Notes: generated by a model not told the origin, from the sequence alone. 55,629 bases of DNA from Burkholderiales bacterium (GCA_022843705.1 JALHND010000005.1:1-55629), one strand, 5' to 3'. Positions 1-8,920 are shown, numbered from the stretch's first letter. Numbers and translations are program-made.

Positions 1-732
1 CTTCACCGCGGCGATCAGGTCGGCGTCGACGATCTGGCTGCCGCGCGCGAAGTTGATCAGCCAGGCCGTGGGTTTCATCCGCTTCAGGCGTTCTGCATTG
101 ATGAAGTCGTCGGTCTCGGCGGTGGCCGGCATCAGCATCACCACGAAATCCGACTGGCGCAGCACGTCGTCGGTTTCATCGCTGCCGTAGACCTCTTCCA
201 CGCCCTCGACCGGCTCCGGTGAACGTTTGGTGCCGATCACGCGCATCTCCAGCGCGGCGGCCTTCTGCGCCAGTTCCTGCCCGATCGCGCCGAGGCCGAG
301 GATGCCCAGGGTCTGGCCGGCAAGCAGGACCGACTGGCGCTTGTGCCAGTGGCTCTGTTTCTGGTCGAGCGCGATCGCCATGTACGGCTTGGTCAGGTGG
401 AACAGCGCGCCGAGGATGTTTTCCGACATCGAGTGGCGGTGCGAACCGCGCGCGTTGCACAGCGCGACATCGTCGCGCAGGCCGGGCGCACCGATCCAGG
501 ACTCGACACCCGCGGTGACGGTCTGGATCCAGCGCAACTTTGGCATGCGTGCCAGCAGCCCGCCGTGTTTGCGCCCGACGAGGATTTCGACGCGCGGCAG
601 CAGGTCTTCCGGCGGCTTGTCTCCGGTTTTGACGAAATGCAGTTCGAGGCGGCCGGCGAGGCCGGCATCGGCGAGGGCTTTTTCATAGGCGGAGACTTCA
701 TCGACCCACAGCAGGCAGACGGGTTTGTTCAT
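1..732 (-). CDS. D-2-hydroxyacid dehydrogenase, C-terminus cut by window edge
   Basis: NAD(P)-dependent oxidoreductase of the D-isomer 2-hydroxyacid dehydrogenase family, probably close to the glyoxylate/hydroxypyruvate reductases; it would interconvert a 2-keto acid and a D-2-hydroxy acid in the cytoplasm. The frame is open for 244 codons from the ATG at 732 to base 1. About two thirds in is the Rossmann motif GILGLGAIG, and near the edge is NFARGSQIVD, which carries the family's substrate-binding arginine. The catalytic Glu and His fall outside the window. The gene is divergent from the methyltransferase gene at 859. The exact substrate cannot be read from the sequence. Confidence 0.85.
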   Translation of the reverse strand, partial: MNKPVCLLWVDEVSAYEKALADAGLAGRLELHFVKTGDKPPEDLLPRVEILVGRKHGGLLARMPKLRWIQTVTAGVESWIGAPGLRDDVALCNARGSHRHSMSENILGALFHLTKPYMAIALDQKQSHWHKRQSVLLAGQTLGILGLGAIGQELAQKAAALEMRVIGTKRSPEPVEGVEEVYGSDETDDVLRQSDFVVMLMPATAETDDFINAERLKRMKPTAWLINFARGSQIVDADLIAAVK

Positions 733-858
733 TGCGGGATTTCCCTGGATTGGACAGTGCGCCGATTCTCTCCCGCTTTGCCGCCGCTGAACAGTATCGG
801 GTGCCGGCATTGATCAATTCCCGCCGCGGTCCGGCACGATCTGCGAGAATCGCCCGCG

Positions 859-1677
859 ATGCCCGGACCCCTGCTGACCGCTGAAACCCACGCTGCGCTG
901 CGCGCCGCCGCGCGTGATGGCGCAACAACGCTCGAGTGTTCGCTCGATCTCGGCCGTACGCGGACCACGGTCACGGTGGATGCCGGTGGCTGGTCCTGGC
1001 AGGGCGTCGATTATCCCTTCATCGACGACTGCCGCGAACGCACGATCTACCACTGGACCGGTACCACCTGGGAGCCGGTGCAGCGTTTCTCCGGATCGCT
1101 GATCAAGCTGGTGCCCACCGAATGGGGCGCGCCGACTTTCGAGATCGACGGCATCAAGATGCTGCCGACGGCGCAGCTGTCGCCTTATGCGGATGCCGAA
1201 CGCAAGGTGGGCCTGATCGCACCGCGCGGCAAAACCATCCTCGACTGCTGCGGCGGACTCGGCTATTTCGCCGCCTGCTGCCTCGCCGGCGGCGCGCGGC
1301 AGGTGATGTCCTTCGAAAAAAATCCCGACGTGATCTGGCTGCGCGGGCTCAATCCCTGGTCACCGCAGGCCGATCCGCGGCTGGTGCTGACGCAGGGCGA
1401 CATCGCGGAGGCCATCCAGTCGCTGCCCGATGCCGCCTTCGATGCAGTGCTGCACGACCCGCCGCGTTTCGGCATCGCCGGAGAGCTGTATTCGCAGGCC
1501 TTCTACGACCAGCTGGCTCGGGTGATCAAGCGCCGCGGCCGGCTGTTTCACTACACCGGCACGCCGAACAAGCTGACCAGCGGGCGCGACGTGCCGGCGG
1601 AGGTTACGAAACGGCTGCAGCGCGCGGGTTTCGAAGTGAAGGCCAAGGGCGACGGGCTGCTGGCGGTGAAACGCTGA
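859..1677 (+). CDS. class I SAM-dependent methyltransferase
   Basis: A 272-residue protein with a C-terminal Rossmann methyltransferase domain. The SAM motif is ILDCCGGLGYFAA at about residues 129-141, and the acidic ribose-binding residue follows in MSFEKNP. The motif IV region reads HDPPRFG, which resembles the spermidine-synthase-like and RlmI-like groups. The roughly 110 N-terminal residues look like a small beta-rich domain. The substrate is unknown. The ATG at 859 follows a GAGAATC sequence (845-851) that could be a -10 element. It is monocistronic and convergent with the diguanylate cyclase gene. Confidence 0.75.
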   Translation: MPGPLLTAETHAALRAAARDGATTLECSLDLGRTRTTVTVDAGGWSWQGVDYPFIDDCRERTIYHWTGTTWEPVQRFSGSLIKLVPTEWGAPTFEIDGIKMLPTAQLSPYADAERKVGLIAPRGKTILDCCGGLGYFAACCLAGGARQVMSFEKNPDVIWLRGLNPWSPQADPRLVLTQGDIAEAIQSLPDAAFDAVLHDPPRFGIAGELYSQAFYDQLARVIKRRGRLFHYTGTPNKLTSGRDVPAEVTKRLQRAGFEVKAKGDGLLAVKR

Positions 1678-1695
1678 CCGCGGGCGCGGCGGGAT

Positions 1696-2985
1696 TCAGG
1701 CCTCGACCACCACCCGGTTGCGGCCGCCTTCCTTGGCACAGTACAACGCGCGGTCGGCGCGGCCGAGCACATCGTCGGCGCTGTTGTCGGCGGGGTGGAT
1801 TTCGCTGACGCCGATGCTGATGGTGACCGAGAGCACATGGTCGCCGTGCATCACCGCGGTTTCGGAAACCTTGTTGCGCAGACGTTCGGCGAAGAGTTCG
1901 GCGTCGGGCAGCGCGGCGCCGGGCAGGATAATCGCGAATTCCTCGCCGCCGAGGCGGCCGAGGGTGTCGACACGGCGCAGTTCCTGGCGCATCGCGGTGG
2001 AGAGATGGCGCAGCACCTGGTCGCCGGCGACGTGGCCGCAGCTGTCGTTGACGCGCTTGAAGTGGTCGATGTCGATCATCAGCACCGAGGCGCTGTGTTC
2101 GCCGTCGCGGTGCACACGCGCGGTTTCCTGTTCAAGCTGGGTCAGGAAATGGCGGCGGTTGGGCAGGCCGGTGAGCATGTCGGTGGCGGCCATCTCGCGC
2201 AGCTCGGCCTCGAGGCGTTTCTGTTCGGTGATGTCGCGTGAGACCACGACCACCTTCGACACCCTGCCACCGGCGTCGCGGATCGCGCGGCCGTCGGATT
2301 CCATGAAGCGGATGCTGCCGTCCTTCAGCACAAAGCGGAACTCGGCGCATTCGCCGATGCCGGTTTCGACGGTCCTGCGGAAAATCCGGCGGATGCGTTC
2401 GCGGTCCTCGGGATGGATCTCGGCGAAGGAGCTGCTGCCTTCGCGGATGTCGCGCTCGCGGAACAGCGCCGCGTAGGCCGGGTTGTTGTAGACGCGCCGG
2501 CCTTCGGTGTCGAGCACGGCGACGAGGTCGCCGACGTTTTCGACAATCGCGCGGAACAGCGCGCGGCTTTCATGGAGCTTGTTTTCCGTCAGGTGCTGCT
2601 GGCGGCGCAACTCGGCGTCGCGCAGCTCGCGTTCGATCACCGGGCCGAGGCGGATCAGCTCCTGCGACTTCACGTAGTCGTGGGCACCGAGCTTGATCAG
2701 GCCGACGGCGAGGTTGAGGTCGGCCTGTGCGGAAACGATGATGAAGGGCGCGTCGGGACGCAGTTCCTTCGCAATCGCCAGCGCGGCAACCGCGGGACAG
2801 CCGGCAACGGGATAACCGCAGAGGATGACATTGCAGTCCGTCGTGGCCAGCTCCGCGCGCACCGCTTCGGGTGTGCCCGCGGTGGTGGCGGTGACCTTGA
2901 AGCCCTGGCTGCGCAAAGCCTGCAGCAGACCTTCCGTGTCGGCCGGCGACGTCTCGACGATCAGCAGATGCAGCTCTGGTTTCAT
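1696..2985 (-). CDS. diguanylate cyclase with receiver-like, PAS and GGDEF domains
   Basis: A 429-residue soluble regulator. Residues 5-125 form a receiver-like domain, about 140-258 a PAS sensor, and about 265-429 a GGDEF domain that would make cyclic di-GMP from two GTP. The active-site motif is GGEEF (346-350). An RxxD product-inhibition site (R337 to D340) lies exactly five residues before it, so the cyclase looks active and feedback-controlled. The receiver domain is degenerate: the acidic pair near the N-terminus is missing (LLIVETSPAD) and the expected phospho-Asp position reads Cys or Gly (VILCGYP). The conserved Ser (VSAQ) and Lys (YVKS) remain. No partner kinase is adjacent, consistent with a phosphorylation-independent input. 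Confidence 0.9.
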   Translation of the reverse strand: MKPELHLLIVETSPADTEGLLQALRSQGFKVTATTAGTPEAVRAELATTDCNVILCGYPVAGCPAVAALAIAKELRPDAPFIIVSAQADLNLAVGLIKLGAHDYVKSQELIRLGPVIERELRDAELRRQQHLTENKLHESRALFRAIVENVGDLVAVLDTEGRRVYNNPAYAALFRERDIREGSSSFAEIHPEDRERIRRIFRRTVETGIGECAEFRFVLKDGSIRFMESDGRAIRDAGGRVSKVVVVSRDITEQKRLEAELREMAATDMLTGLPNRRHFLTQLEQETARVHRDGEHSASVLMIDIDHFKRVNDSCGHVAGDQVLRHLSTAMRQELRRVDTLGRLGGEEFAIILPGAALPDAELFAERLRNKVSETAVMHGDHVLSVTISIGVSEIHPADNSADDVLGRADRALYCAKEGGRNRVVVEA

Positions 2986-3366
2986 GGCCCTCCCCGAGGC
3001 CTGACCGCGTGCAAGGGCGATACCCTAGTCTTGATTGTGGGAAAGGGCAATCGGCTGAAAGTGCCGCCGCCAGCAGCAAAACAGATGCTCCGAAGTAAAT
3101 CATTTACCAATCAATGTCTTATGCCGAATGCATAGGCACTCCGCTGATGCGGCAACTGAGAAAAAGTCAGCAAGGCAGGCGGAAAAACATGTCCCTTTTC
3201 GCCAACAACCCGGCCATCAAGCGGATGGCCGCGGGGTTCCGGTGCCCAAAGGCGGTCGAGGATTTTCTTCGCCGCCACGGCCACTCACGTATATTTCCGT
3301 GCAGAAGAAAGAGCAGGCATACATCGAACGCCAACCCCGGACACACAGCCCGAAGGAGTTCAGCAG
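2986..3366. other. gene-poor stretch upstream of the CHAT gene
   Basis: A 381-base gap between the divergent diguanylate cyclase and CHAT genes, probably holding both promoters. A short inverted repeat, TATGC-N5-GCATA, lies near 3119-3134. A small open frame begins at an ATG at 3189 after AGGCGGAAAAAC and starts MSLFANNPAIKRMAAG, but it runs into the CHAT gene and matches nothing I recognise, so I do not call it. Confidence 0.4.
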
Positions 3367-5442
3367 ATGCTCACCACCCGCTTTCACCCGGGTTCCTCCA
3401 TTGCCGTATTCATGCTGGCCGCATACTGCGCCGCCATCCTGCCGGCCGAAGCACAACGTTTCCCCGCCGGGAGTTCACGCCTGGAAGCGGTTCTGAAGGA
3501 CGCGGAATCCGCCGCACGATTGGCATCCACCGGCAAGCTGTTTTATGAGTCGGACGAAAACAAGCTGACCTGGAGCAAGTACTGCGCAAACTCGATCGCG
3601 CTCTCCAATCGCGGCGAATTCCGCCAGGCCGTCCGCGAAGCCAGCAAGGCGCTGTTTCTCGGCAAGACCTCAAACAACACCACGGCACTGGCATTCGCTT
3701 CCCGCGATCTGGCCTACGCCTACAACCTCGCGGGTGACCTCGAACGCGCGGAAGAATGGGCCAAACAGGCGCTGACCTATGGCAGCCAGGGTGCCAGGGA
3801 CCGCAATCTCATCCTCAGCGCCGCGCAGAAGGTTCTCGGCGATGTCGCTGTCCGCCGCGGAGACCTTGACGCCGGATTCAGTCATTACGAAAAGGCGCTG
3901 TCCGAACTTTTCGGCGTGGACCGTCAGCGTCTTGCGGTGCAGCTGTCCATGGCCAACACCGAAATCCGCCGCGGCCGGATTGATGCCGCAAGAAAAATCC
4001 TCGACGGCATCGACCTCTCCGACAAGAGCTGGATGCCTTACCTGATGCGTGCCCGGGGGCAGCTCGCCTACGCGGAAAAGAACCATGCCAAAGCCGCCGA
4101 ACACTATGCCGCGGCGGCGGACAGCCTCCGTGGTGGCAAGGACGCTTATCACCTGATGTGGATGCAGTACGGGCTCGGCCAGTCGCTGGCTGCCGCCGGG
4201 GAACGCGACAAGGCCATCGACGCCCTGCGCGAGGCCGCCGCCTCGGCGAGGACGCTGCGCGCGCAGTTCCGCAGCGCGGAGTTTCGCGCCGGCTTTTTCG
4301 GCGACGTGCAGTCGATCTACGACGACATGATCAGCCTGCTGGCAGATGCAAAACGTTTCGATGAGGCCTTGGCCGCCAGCGAGGAAAGCCGTGCCCGGGC
4401 GCTGCTCGATGTGCTGCGCGGACACGCCGGCGCAAAGGAGGAGGGCAGCACCGCAGCGGTTCCGCCCGGCACGGTGGTGGCGGTCTACCACGTGCTGGGT
4501 GACCGCACGCTGGCATGGACGGTACGCGGTGAAGGCACGGTAGCCGCAAGCATCCCGCTCGGCAGCAAGGAACTGGCCACCGTGGTCGGCCGCTACCGGC
4601 GCGCGCTGACCGGCCGCTCCGATGACACTGATGCCCAGGCCCGCAGGCTGTACGACACGCTGGTCAGGCCCCTCGGCCTGAAAGCCGGAGAAACCCTGAT
4701 CGTGGTGCCGCACCGTTCGCTGCATTACCTGCCGTTTCACGCGCTGCGCGGCGACAGCGGTTATCTGGTCGAGGAACGCCCCGTCAGCACCATGCCGTCC
4801 ATCGGCGCGATGGCGGCAATCCTCGCGAGGACTCCCGCATCGCAGCCGGCGCTGGTTGCGGTCGGCAACCCGACGCTCGACGAACCGGGGCTGGAGCTGC
4901 CGGGCGCGGAACGCGAAGTGCAGATGATCGGCGCGCTGTATCCGGGAGCGAGGATTTTTGTCCGCGACTCGGCCTCCAAGCAGGGTTTCATCACCCAGGC
5001 GCCGGGCAACGGCCTGGTCCATGTCGCAGCGCATGCCTCCGTCGACGAGGTCGATCCCCTGTATTCATCGATCAGGCTGGCCCGCGCGGGCCAGCAGCGC
5101 GGCGAACTCGAGGCGCACGAAATCCTCAAGCTCGACTTCTCCCGCGCACGGCTGGTCACCCTGTCCGCCTGCGAAAGCGGCCTCGGCAAGGTCTCCGGCG
5201 GCGACGAGTTCTACGGTTTCAAGCGCACCTTCCTCGCCGCCGGCGCGCAGTCGCTGCTGGTGTCGCTGTGGCCGGTCGAAGACGAGTCGACCGCCGGGCT
5301 GATGGGGGTGTTTTACCGGGAACTGCGCGGCCGGCCGATGGCCGATGCCCTGCGTGAAGCGCAGCTGTCGCTGATCAAATCGGAAACCCATCGCGACCCG
5401 ATGTTCTGGGCGCCCTTCCTGCTTGTCGGGGACTGGCGCTGA
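3367..5442 (+). CDS. exported TPR and CHAT domain protein (caspase-like peptidase)
   Basis: A 691-residue protein. Residues 1-30 look like a Sec signal peptide ending near AEAQ. About 60-350 are helical TPR-type repeats, and about 400-691 are a CHAT domain, a member of the caspase/gingipain clan. The catalytic dyad is visible: His556 in HVAAHAS and Cys602 in LSACESG, followed by the family signature GAQSLLVSLWPV. AAGGAG at 3353-3358 supports the ATG at 3367. CHAT proteins are thought to be cysteine peptidases with TPR partner-binding arms. This one should act outside the cytoplasm. It is a single gene with no recognisable substrate gene nearby. Confidence 0.88.
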   Translation: MLTTRFHPGSSIAVFMLAAYCAAILPAEAQRFPAGSSRLEAVLKDAESAARLASTGKLFYESDENKLTWSKYCANSIALSNRGEFRQAVREASKALFLGKTSNNTTALAFASRDLAYAYNLAGDLERAEEWAKQALTYGSQGARDRNLILSAAQKVLGDVAVRRGDLDAGFSHYEKALSELFGVDRQRLAVQLSMANTEIRRGRIDAARKILDGIDLSDKSWMPYLMRARGQLAYAEKNHAKAAEHYAAAADSLRGGKDAYHLMWMQYGLGQSLAAAGERDKAIDALREAAASARTLRAQFRSAEFRAGFFGDVQSIYDDMISLLADAKRFDEALAASEESRARALLDVLRGHAGAKEEGSTAAVPPGTVVAVYHVLGDRTLAWTVRGEGTVAASIPLGSKELATVVGRYRRALTGRSDDTDAQARRLYDTLVRPLGLKAGETLIVVPHRSLHYLPFHALRGDSGYLVEERPVSTMPSIGAMAAILARTPASQPALVAVGNPTLDEPGLELPGAEREVQMIGALYPGARIFVRDSASKQGFITQAPGNGLVHVAAHASVDEVDPLYSSIRLARAGQQRGELEAHEILKLDFSRARLVTLSACESGLGKVSGGDEFYGFKRTFLAAGAQSLLVSLWPVEDESTAGLMGVFYRELRGRPMADALREAQLSLIKSETHRDPMFWAPFLLVGDWR

Positions 5443-5457
5443 CCTGACCGGCGGAGT

Positions 5458-5967
5458 TCAGGCGGACAGGACGGCGAATTCCGGCAGGAAGGGAATGTCG
5501 GTGACGCCGGGATCGATGCCGAGCTGCGACAGCAGTGTGGTCAGTTGCCCGCGATGGTGGGTCTGGTGGTTGAAGAGATGGGTGACCGCCACCCAGGCCG
5601 GCATCGAACGCGACCGGCGGTCGACATTGCTGACGTAGGTGAACGGCGCGGCGAGCCATTCTGTGGTCAGGGCCGCGCTCCAGTCGAGGATGCGCGCGTC
5701 CATCACCTCGCGCGCGGCGCGCAGTTCGCCGAAATCGGCGTGCAGTTCGGCGATGATCCGGTCCGGCCCCTCGAGTTGCTGGAAACGCGCCATCCATACG
5801 ATGTCGCCGAACAGCAGGTGGTTGAGCGTGCCGTGGATGGATCTGAAAAACGCGCCGCGGTCCTGCTTGCGCGCCTCATCGGAAAGGTCCGCGCAGATCG
5901 CATAGAGTTTTTCGTTCATCCAGCGGTTGTAGCGGGCCATCAGGGTGTAGTGGTCGGTCGGCGGCAT
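5458..5967 (-). CDS. DinB family protein
   Basis: A 169-residue four-helix-bundle protein of the DinB/YfiT superfamily. The likely divalent-metal ligands are the His in SIHGTLNHLLFGD (about residues 43-55) and the pair in FNHQTHHRGQ near residue 133. Characterised relatives include thiol-dependent transferases and metal-binding hydrolases, but most DinB proteins have no assigned reaction. The stop lies 15 bases from that of the CHAT gene on the other strand. The TauE-type permease gene lies 11 bases upstream on the same strand, so the two may be cotranscribed. Confidence 0.85.
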   Translation of the reverse strand: MPPTDHYTLMARYNRWMNEKLYAICADLSDEARKQDRGAFFRSIHGTLNHLLFGDIVWMARFQQLEGPDRIIAELHADFGELRAAREVMDARILDWSAALTTEWLAAPFTYVSNVDRRSRSMPAWVAVTHLFNHQTHHRGQLTTLLSQLGIDPGVTDIPFLPEFAVLSA

Positions 5968-5978
5968 GAGGCAATCCT

Positions 5979-6731
5979 TCAGGACATTTTACTGATCGCG
6001 CCGGCGATGATGTATGCGCCGAGCAGGAGCAGCGCGATGAAAAACACGGTGCGGAAACGCTGCTCGGAGAGCCGCGTGCGCAGGCGCTGGCCGAGCACCA
6101 TGCCGGCGAGTGCGGGCAGCACCGCGCCCGCCGACAGCAGGCCGTGCTGGGCGGTGATGAAATTGGCCTGTTGCAAGGCCGCGCCGAGCGCCAGCGTCGA
6201 CACCGTGAACAGCATGCCCATCGCCTGGATCAGGCGGTCGCGCGGCAGGCCGATCGCCTGCAGGAACATCACCCCGGGCACGACGAAGGAGCCGGTCATG
6301 CCGGTCAACACGCCGTTGGCGGAGCCGATCAGCGGGCCGGCCCAGCTTTCGTGGCGCAGCGGAATGACGAGGCGTACGCCGCCGAGGCTCAGCAACGCAT
6401 AACTCACCAGCAGCACGCCGAGCAGCGCCGTCAGCAGCGCGAGGTCGACGCGGGTCAGCGCGGCGGCGCCGATCCACACGGTGACGGTGGCCATCAGCAG
6501 GAAGGGCCAGATGCGCAATGCGACTTCGCGGGTATGCGCGCCGGCGAGCGCCTGCCACAGGTTGGTGACGAAGGACGGCACCAGCAGCAGCGCCATCGCG
6601 CTCGGCAGGTCAAAGGCGACGGTGAGCAGCGCGAGGCTGACGGTGGGCAGGCCGAGGCCGATGACGCCCTTGACCATGCCGGCCAGCAGGAACGTGCCGG
6701 CGACAGCGAGGATCACGGTGGTTTCCGGCAT
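5979..6731 (-). CDS. TauE/SafE family membrane permease
   Basis: A 250-residue integral membrane protein with about eight hydrophobic segments, beginning VILAVAGTFLLAGMVKGVIG. The early glycine-rich KGVIGLGLPTVS segment and the matching second-half segment GLIGSANGVLTGMTGSFVVPG-like region are typical of the TauE/SafE (DUF81) family, which exports sulfite, sulfonates or other organic anions. The substrate cannot be told from sequence. The gene is the first of a probable pair with dinB. Confidence 0.85.
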   Translation of the reverse strand: MPETTVILAVAGTFLLAGMVKGVIGLGLPTVSLALLTVAFDLPSAMALLLVPSFVTNLWQALAGAHTREVALRIWPFLLMATVTVWIGAAALTRVDLALLTALLGVLLVSYALLSLGGVRLVIPLRHESWAGPLIGSANGVLTGMTGSFVVPGVMFLQAIGLPRDRLIQAMGMLFTVSTLALGAALQQANFITAQHGLLSAGAVLPALAGMVLGQRLRTRLSEQRFRTVFFIALLLLGAYIIAGAISKMS

Positions 6732-6749
6732 CTTCGTCTCCTGGAATCG

Positions 6750-7232
6750 TCAGTAGGGGCGGCCGTCCTTGTGCATGAAGGCCCACTGCCCCGAAACATC
6801 GAGCACCGCCTGCAGGTCATCGTCGGGATAGACCACGCGATCGCCGGCACTGCGGTCGCCGATTTCAAGATACAGCACCTCAGCGTCGCCGCGGTTGGCG
6901 AGCTGGTGCGCATCACCGCTGCCGGCGCGGAAACCGGCGCACATGCCCGGCGCCAGCGGCGTCTCGCCGGCATCGCTGATAAGCACCGGCTTGCCCTCGA
7001 GGATGTAGATGAATTCATCCTGCGCGCTGTGCGCATGGCGCAGTGCCGACACCGCGCCCGGCGCAAGGCGCGTCAGGTTGACGCCGAAATTCTTCAGCCC
7101 GAAAAGATCACCCAGCGGGCGTTTCAGCCGGCCGGCCACCTTCGCTGCAAAGGGCGCGGGGTAGTTGCTCTGTTTCGCCTTCGGCGGCGCTTCGGCGGCT
7201 AGGATTGCATCAGGAAAAGGACTTTTGCTCAT
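6750..7232 (-). CDS. cupin domain protein
   Basis: A 160-residue protein with one cupin barrel. Motif 1 is ALRHAHSAQDEFIYILEG, with two His and one Glu as likely metal ligands; motif 2 contains AGSGDAHQLANRG. The start at 7232 (MSKSPFPDA) is preferred over the longer open frame because GGAG lies about 8 bases upstream and the extra N-terminal residues are low-complexity. Related proteins are annotated as auxin-binding-like or sugar-binding cupins. The 3' end lies 18 bases from the permease start, so the genes may be cotranscribed. The reaction is unknown. Confidence 0.8.
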   Translation of the reverse strand: MSKSPFPDAILAAEAPPKAKQSNYPAPFAAKVAGRLKRPLGDLFGLKNFGVNLTRLAPGAVSALRHAHSAQDEFIYILEGKPVLISDAGETPLAPGMCAGFRAGSGDAHQLANRGDAEVLYLEIGDRSAGDRVVYPDDDLQAVLDVSGQWAFMHKDGRPY

Positions 7233-7269
7233 CAACGGCTCCGGTACGGGCCGGGCCGCTGGCCCGGAG

Positions 7270-7731
7270 TCAGCCATGGTAACCGCCTGGGGCACCAGGC
7301 ACGACCATCGCGCGTGGTGAAAAAAACCGCCGCCACGCCTGCCGCAGCCTGCGCGCAACGGCGGTCACCATCGCCGCGAACCAGCGCGCCATTTCCTGGC
7401 GGGCCTGGCGGCGCAGGCGCTCCGTGAATCCGGCATCGACGCGCACCACGTTGCGCATCCAATCCGCTTCCGGCACCGGGTAGACCCGGTAGACGGCGAT
7501 CTGCGTGTCGTCCTTGATCGCGCTGGCCACGATCAGCCCCGCGCCGCCGGAGCAGTAACGCGCGCCGGCCGGCACCATGTGATCCAGCGGGTCGCCTTCC
7601 TGGGTGACCCAGATCAGGCCGCTGAGGCAGCGGATCACGGTGCCGCGCGAAGCCATGACGCTGCGGGTGTCACCGGCAGCCATCGCATGCAGCTGCCGGC
7701 CGTGCTTGTCGTGGTGCATGGGGGTGTCCAT
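7270..7731 (-). CDS. DUF2917 domain protein
   Basis: A 153-residue protein. The first 85 residues form a small beta-rich domain with RGTVIRCLSGLIWVTQEGDPLDH, the hallmark of DUF2917. The C-terminal 60 residues are rich in Arg and Ala and look like amphipathic helices (RLRRQARQEMARW). DUF2917 genes are common in Betaproteobacteria and often lie next to LysR regulators, as here: the LysR gene is divergent with 132 bases between the starts. No enzymatic role is known. Regulation by the neighbouring LysR protein is an inference from the arrangement. Confidence 0.8.
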   Translation of the reverse strand: MDTPMHHDKHGRQLHAMAAGDTRSVMASRGTVIRCLSGLIWVTQEGDPLDHMVPAGARYCSGGAGLIVASAIKDDTQIAVYRVYPVPEADWMRNVVRVDAGFTERLRRQARQEMARWFAAMVTAVARRLRQAWRRFFSPRAMVVPGAPGGYHG

Positions 7732-7754
7732 AATGAATGCGTCTCCTGCATCGT

Positions 7755-7766
7755 CCGACCGGTCGG
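7755..7766. promoter_or_regulatory. palindrome in DUF2917/LysR divergent promoter region
   Basis: CCGACCGGTCGG is a perfect 12-base palindrome, and a second ACCGGT follows at 7773-7778. It lies between the divergent starts, where a LysR-type regulator usually binds. A role as operator is inferred from position only. Confidence 0.35.
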
Positions 7767-7863
7767 AAATGGACCGGTGATGGCCGAACTATGCGGTGAT
7801 AACTGGCGACCGGACAAACGGTCATTTTGCAGATCATGGATGCTTGAATTGCATGCATAAACG

Positions 7864-8817
7864 ATGAACGGCTCGCGCGACCTGCCCTCACTCGACCTGC
7901 TGAAGGCCTTCGAGGCCGCGGCCCGCCACCTGTCGTTCACGCGCGCCGGCGCGGAGCTGTTCCTCAGCCAGTCGGCGGTGAGCCGGCAGATCCAGCAGCT
8001 CGAAACCCAGCTCGGTCTGCCGCTGTTCATCCGCCGCACGCGCGCGCTGCTGCTGACCGAGGCGGGCCAGCGTTATTTCCGCGACGTGAGCCAGGCGCTG
8101 CACCAGCTGCGCGAGGCCGGCATCAGCCTGAGGAACGTGCGCGGCGACCGCGTGGTGACGGTGACGACGGCGATGACCTTCGCCTCGTTGTGGCTGGTGC
8201 CGCAGCTCGCGGATTTCCAGCAGCGGCATCCGGACATCGCGGTGCATGTCGCCGCCGACAACAGCGTGCTCGACCTCGAGCGCGAACGCATGGACGTGGC
8301 GATCCGGTATTCGACGCGCCGCCTCGCCGGCCCCGGCGCGCTGCGGCTGCTCGGCGAACGCGTGCTGCCGGTGTGCAGTCCGAAATTGCCGGGACTGAAA
8401 AAGCTGCGCACGCCGGGAGACCTGAAGGGTTTCGTGCTCCTCAATTTCGAGGATCCGCAGCAGCTGACGCCCTGGCTGACCTGGCCGGTGTGGTTCGAGG
8501 CAATGCGCACTTCACCACCCGCGGCAAAGGGCATGCTGCGTTTCAGCCACTACGACATGATGCTGCGCGCCGCGCTCAACGGCCAGGGCGTCGGTCTCGG
8601 CCGGCTGCCGCTGATTTCATCGATGCTCGAGGACGGTTCGCTGGTCGCGCCCTTCGCCGACCGCCGCTACAGCACCCCGACCCCGGACCGCGCCTACTGG
8701 CTGATCAGCCCGCCCGCCGCGCGCGAACGCCCGGAGGTGCAGACCTTCGTGCAGTGGATACGGGCGCGGACGGCGGCGCTTGAGGCTTCGGCAGCGGGAA
8801 AAGCAGCCTCGAAGTAA
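7864..8817 (+). CDS. LysR-type transcriptional regulator, GcvA-like
   Basis: A 317-residue regulator. Residues 8-67 form the winged helix-turn-helix (AARHLSFTRAGAELFLSQSAVSRQIQ), and about 95-305 form the periplasmic-binding-like effector domain. The opening PSLDLLKAFEAAARHLSFT and the effector domain are typical of the GcvA group. It probably regulates the divergent DUF2917 gene and itself; the ligand is unknown. The ATG at 7864 is close behind a GCATGC palindrome. A copy of the AT-rich repeat starts 17 bases after the stop codon. Confidence 0.9.
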   Translation: MNGSRDLPSLDLLKAFEAAARHLSFTRAGAELFLSQSAVSRQIQQLETQLGLPLFIRRTRALLLTEAGQRYFRDVSQALHQLREAGISLRNVRGDRVVTVTTAMTFASLWLVPQLADFQQRHPDIAVHVAADNSVLDLERERMDVAIRYSTRRLAGPGALRLLGERVLPVCSPKLPGLKKLRTPGDLKGFVLLNFEDPQQLTPWLTWPVWFEAMRTSPPAAKGMLRFSHYDMMLRAALNGQGVGLGRLPLISSMLEDGSLVAPFADRRYSTPTPDRAYWLISPPAARERPEVQTFVQWIRARTAALEASAAGKAASK

Positions 8818-8834
8818 GTGCCAACAATACTTAT

Positions 8835-8863
8835 AAGTATTTGTTTTTATTATTTATTTTTAT
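8835..8863 (+). repeat. AT-rich repeat, copy 1 (intergenic)
   Basis: Begins AAGTATTTGTTTTTATTATT and ends ATTTTTAT. It shares the TATTTGTTTT core and the distal TATTTTTA block with the copies at 34272, 41788 and 51580, and partly with 23115. It lies just after the LysR stop codon. The surrounding genome is GC-rich, so the base composition stands out sharply. Confidence 0.6.
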
Positions 8864-8920
8864 GTTGCCCCGCGGAATCTAACAAAATGTGAGATTTGCT
8901 ACGGTTATGCGAACGGCATA

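Noticed and set aside
3114..3548. Open frame upstream of and overlapping the CHAT gene
   Set aside because: It overlaps the CHAT signal peptide, has unusual composition and no recognisable family; only the ATG at 3189 has a weak ribosome-binding site.
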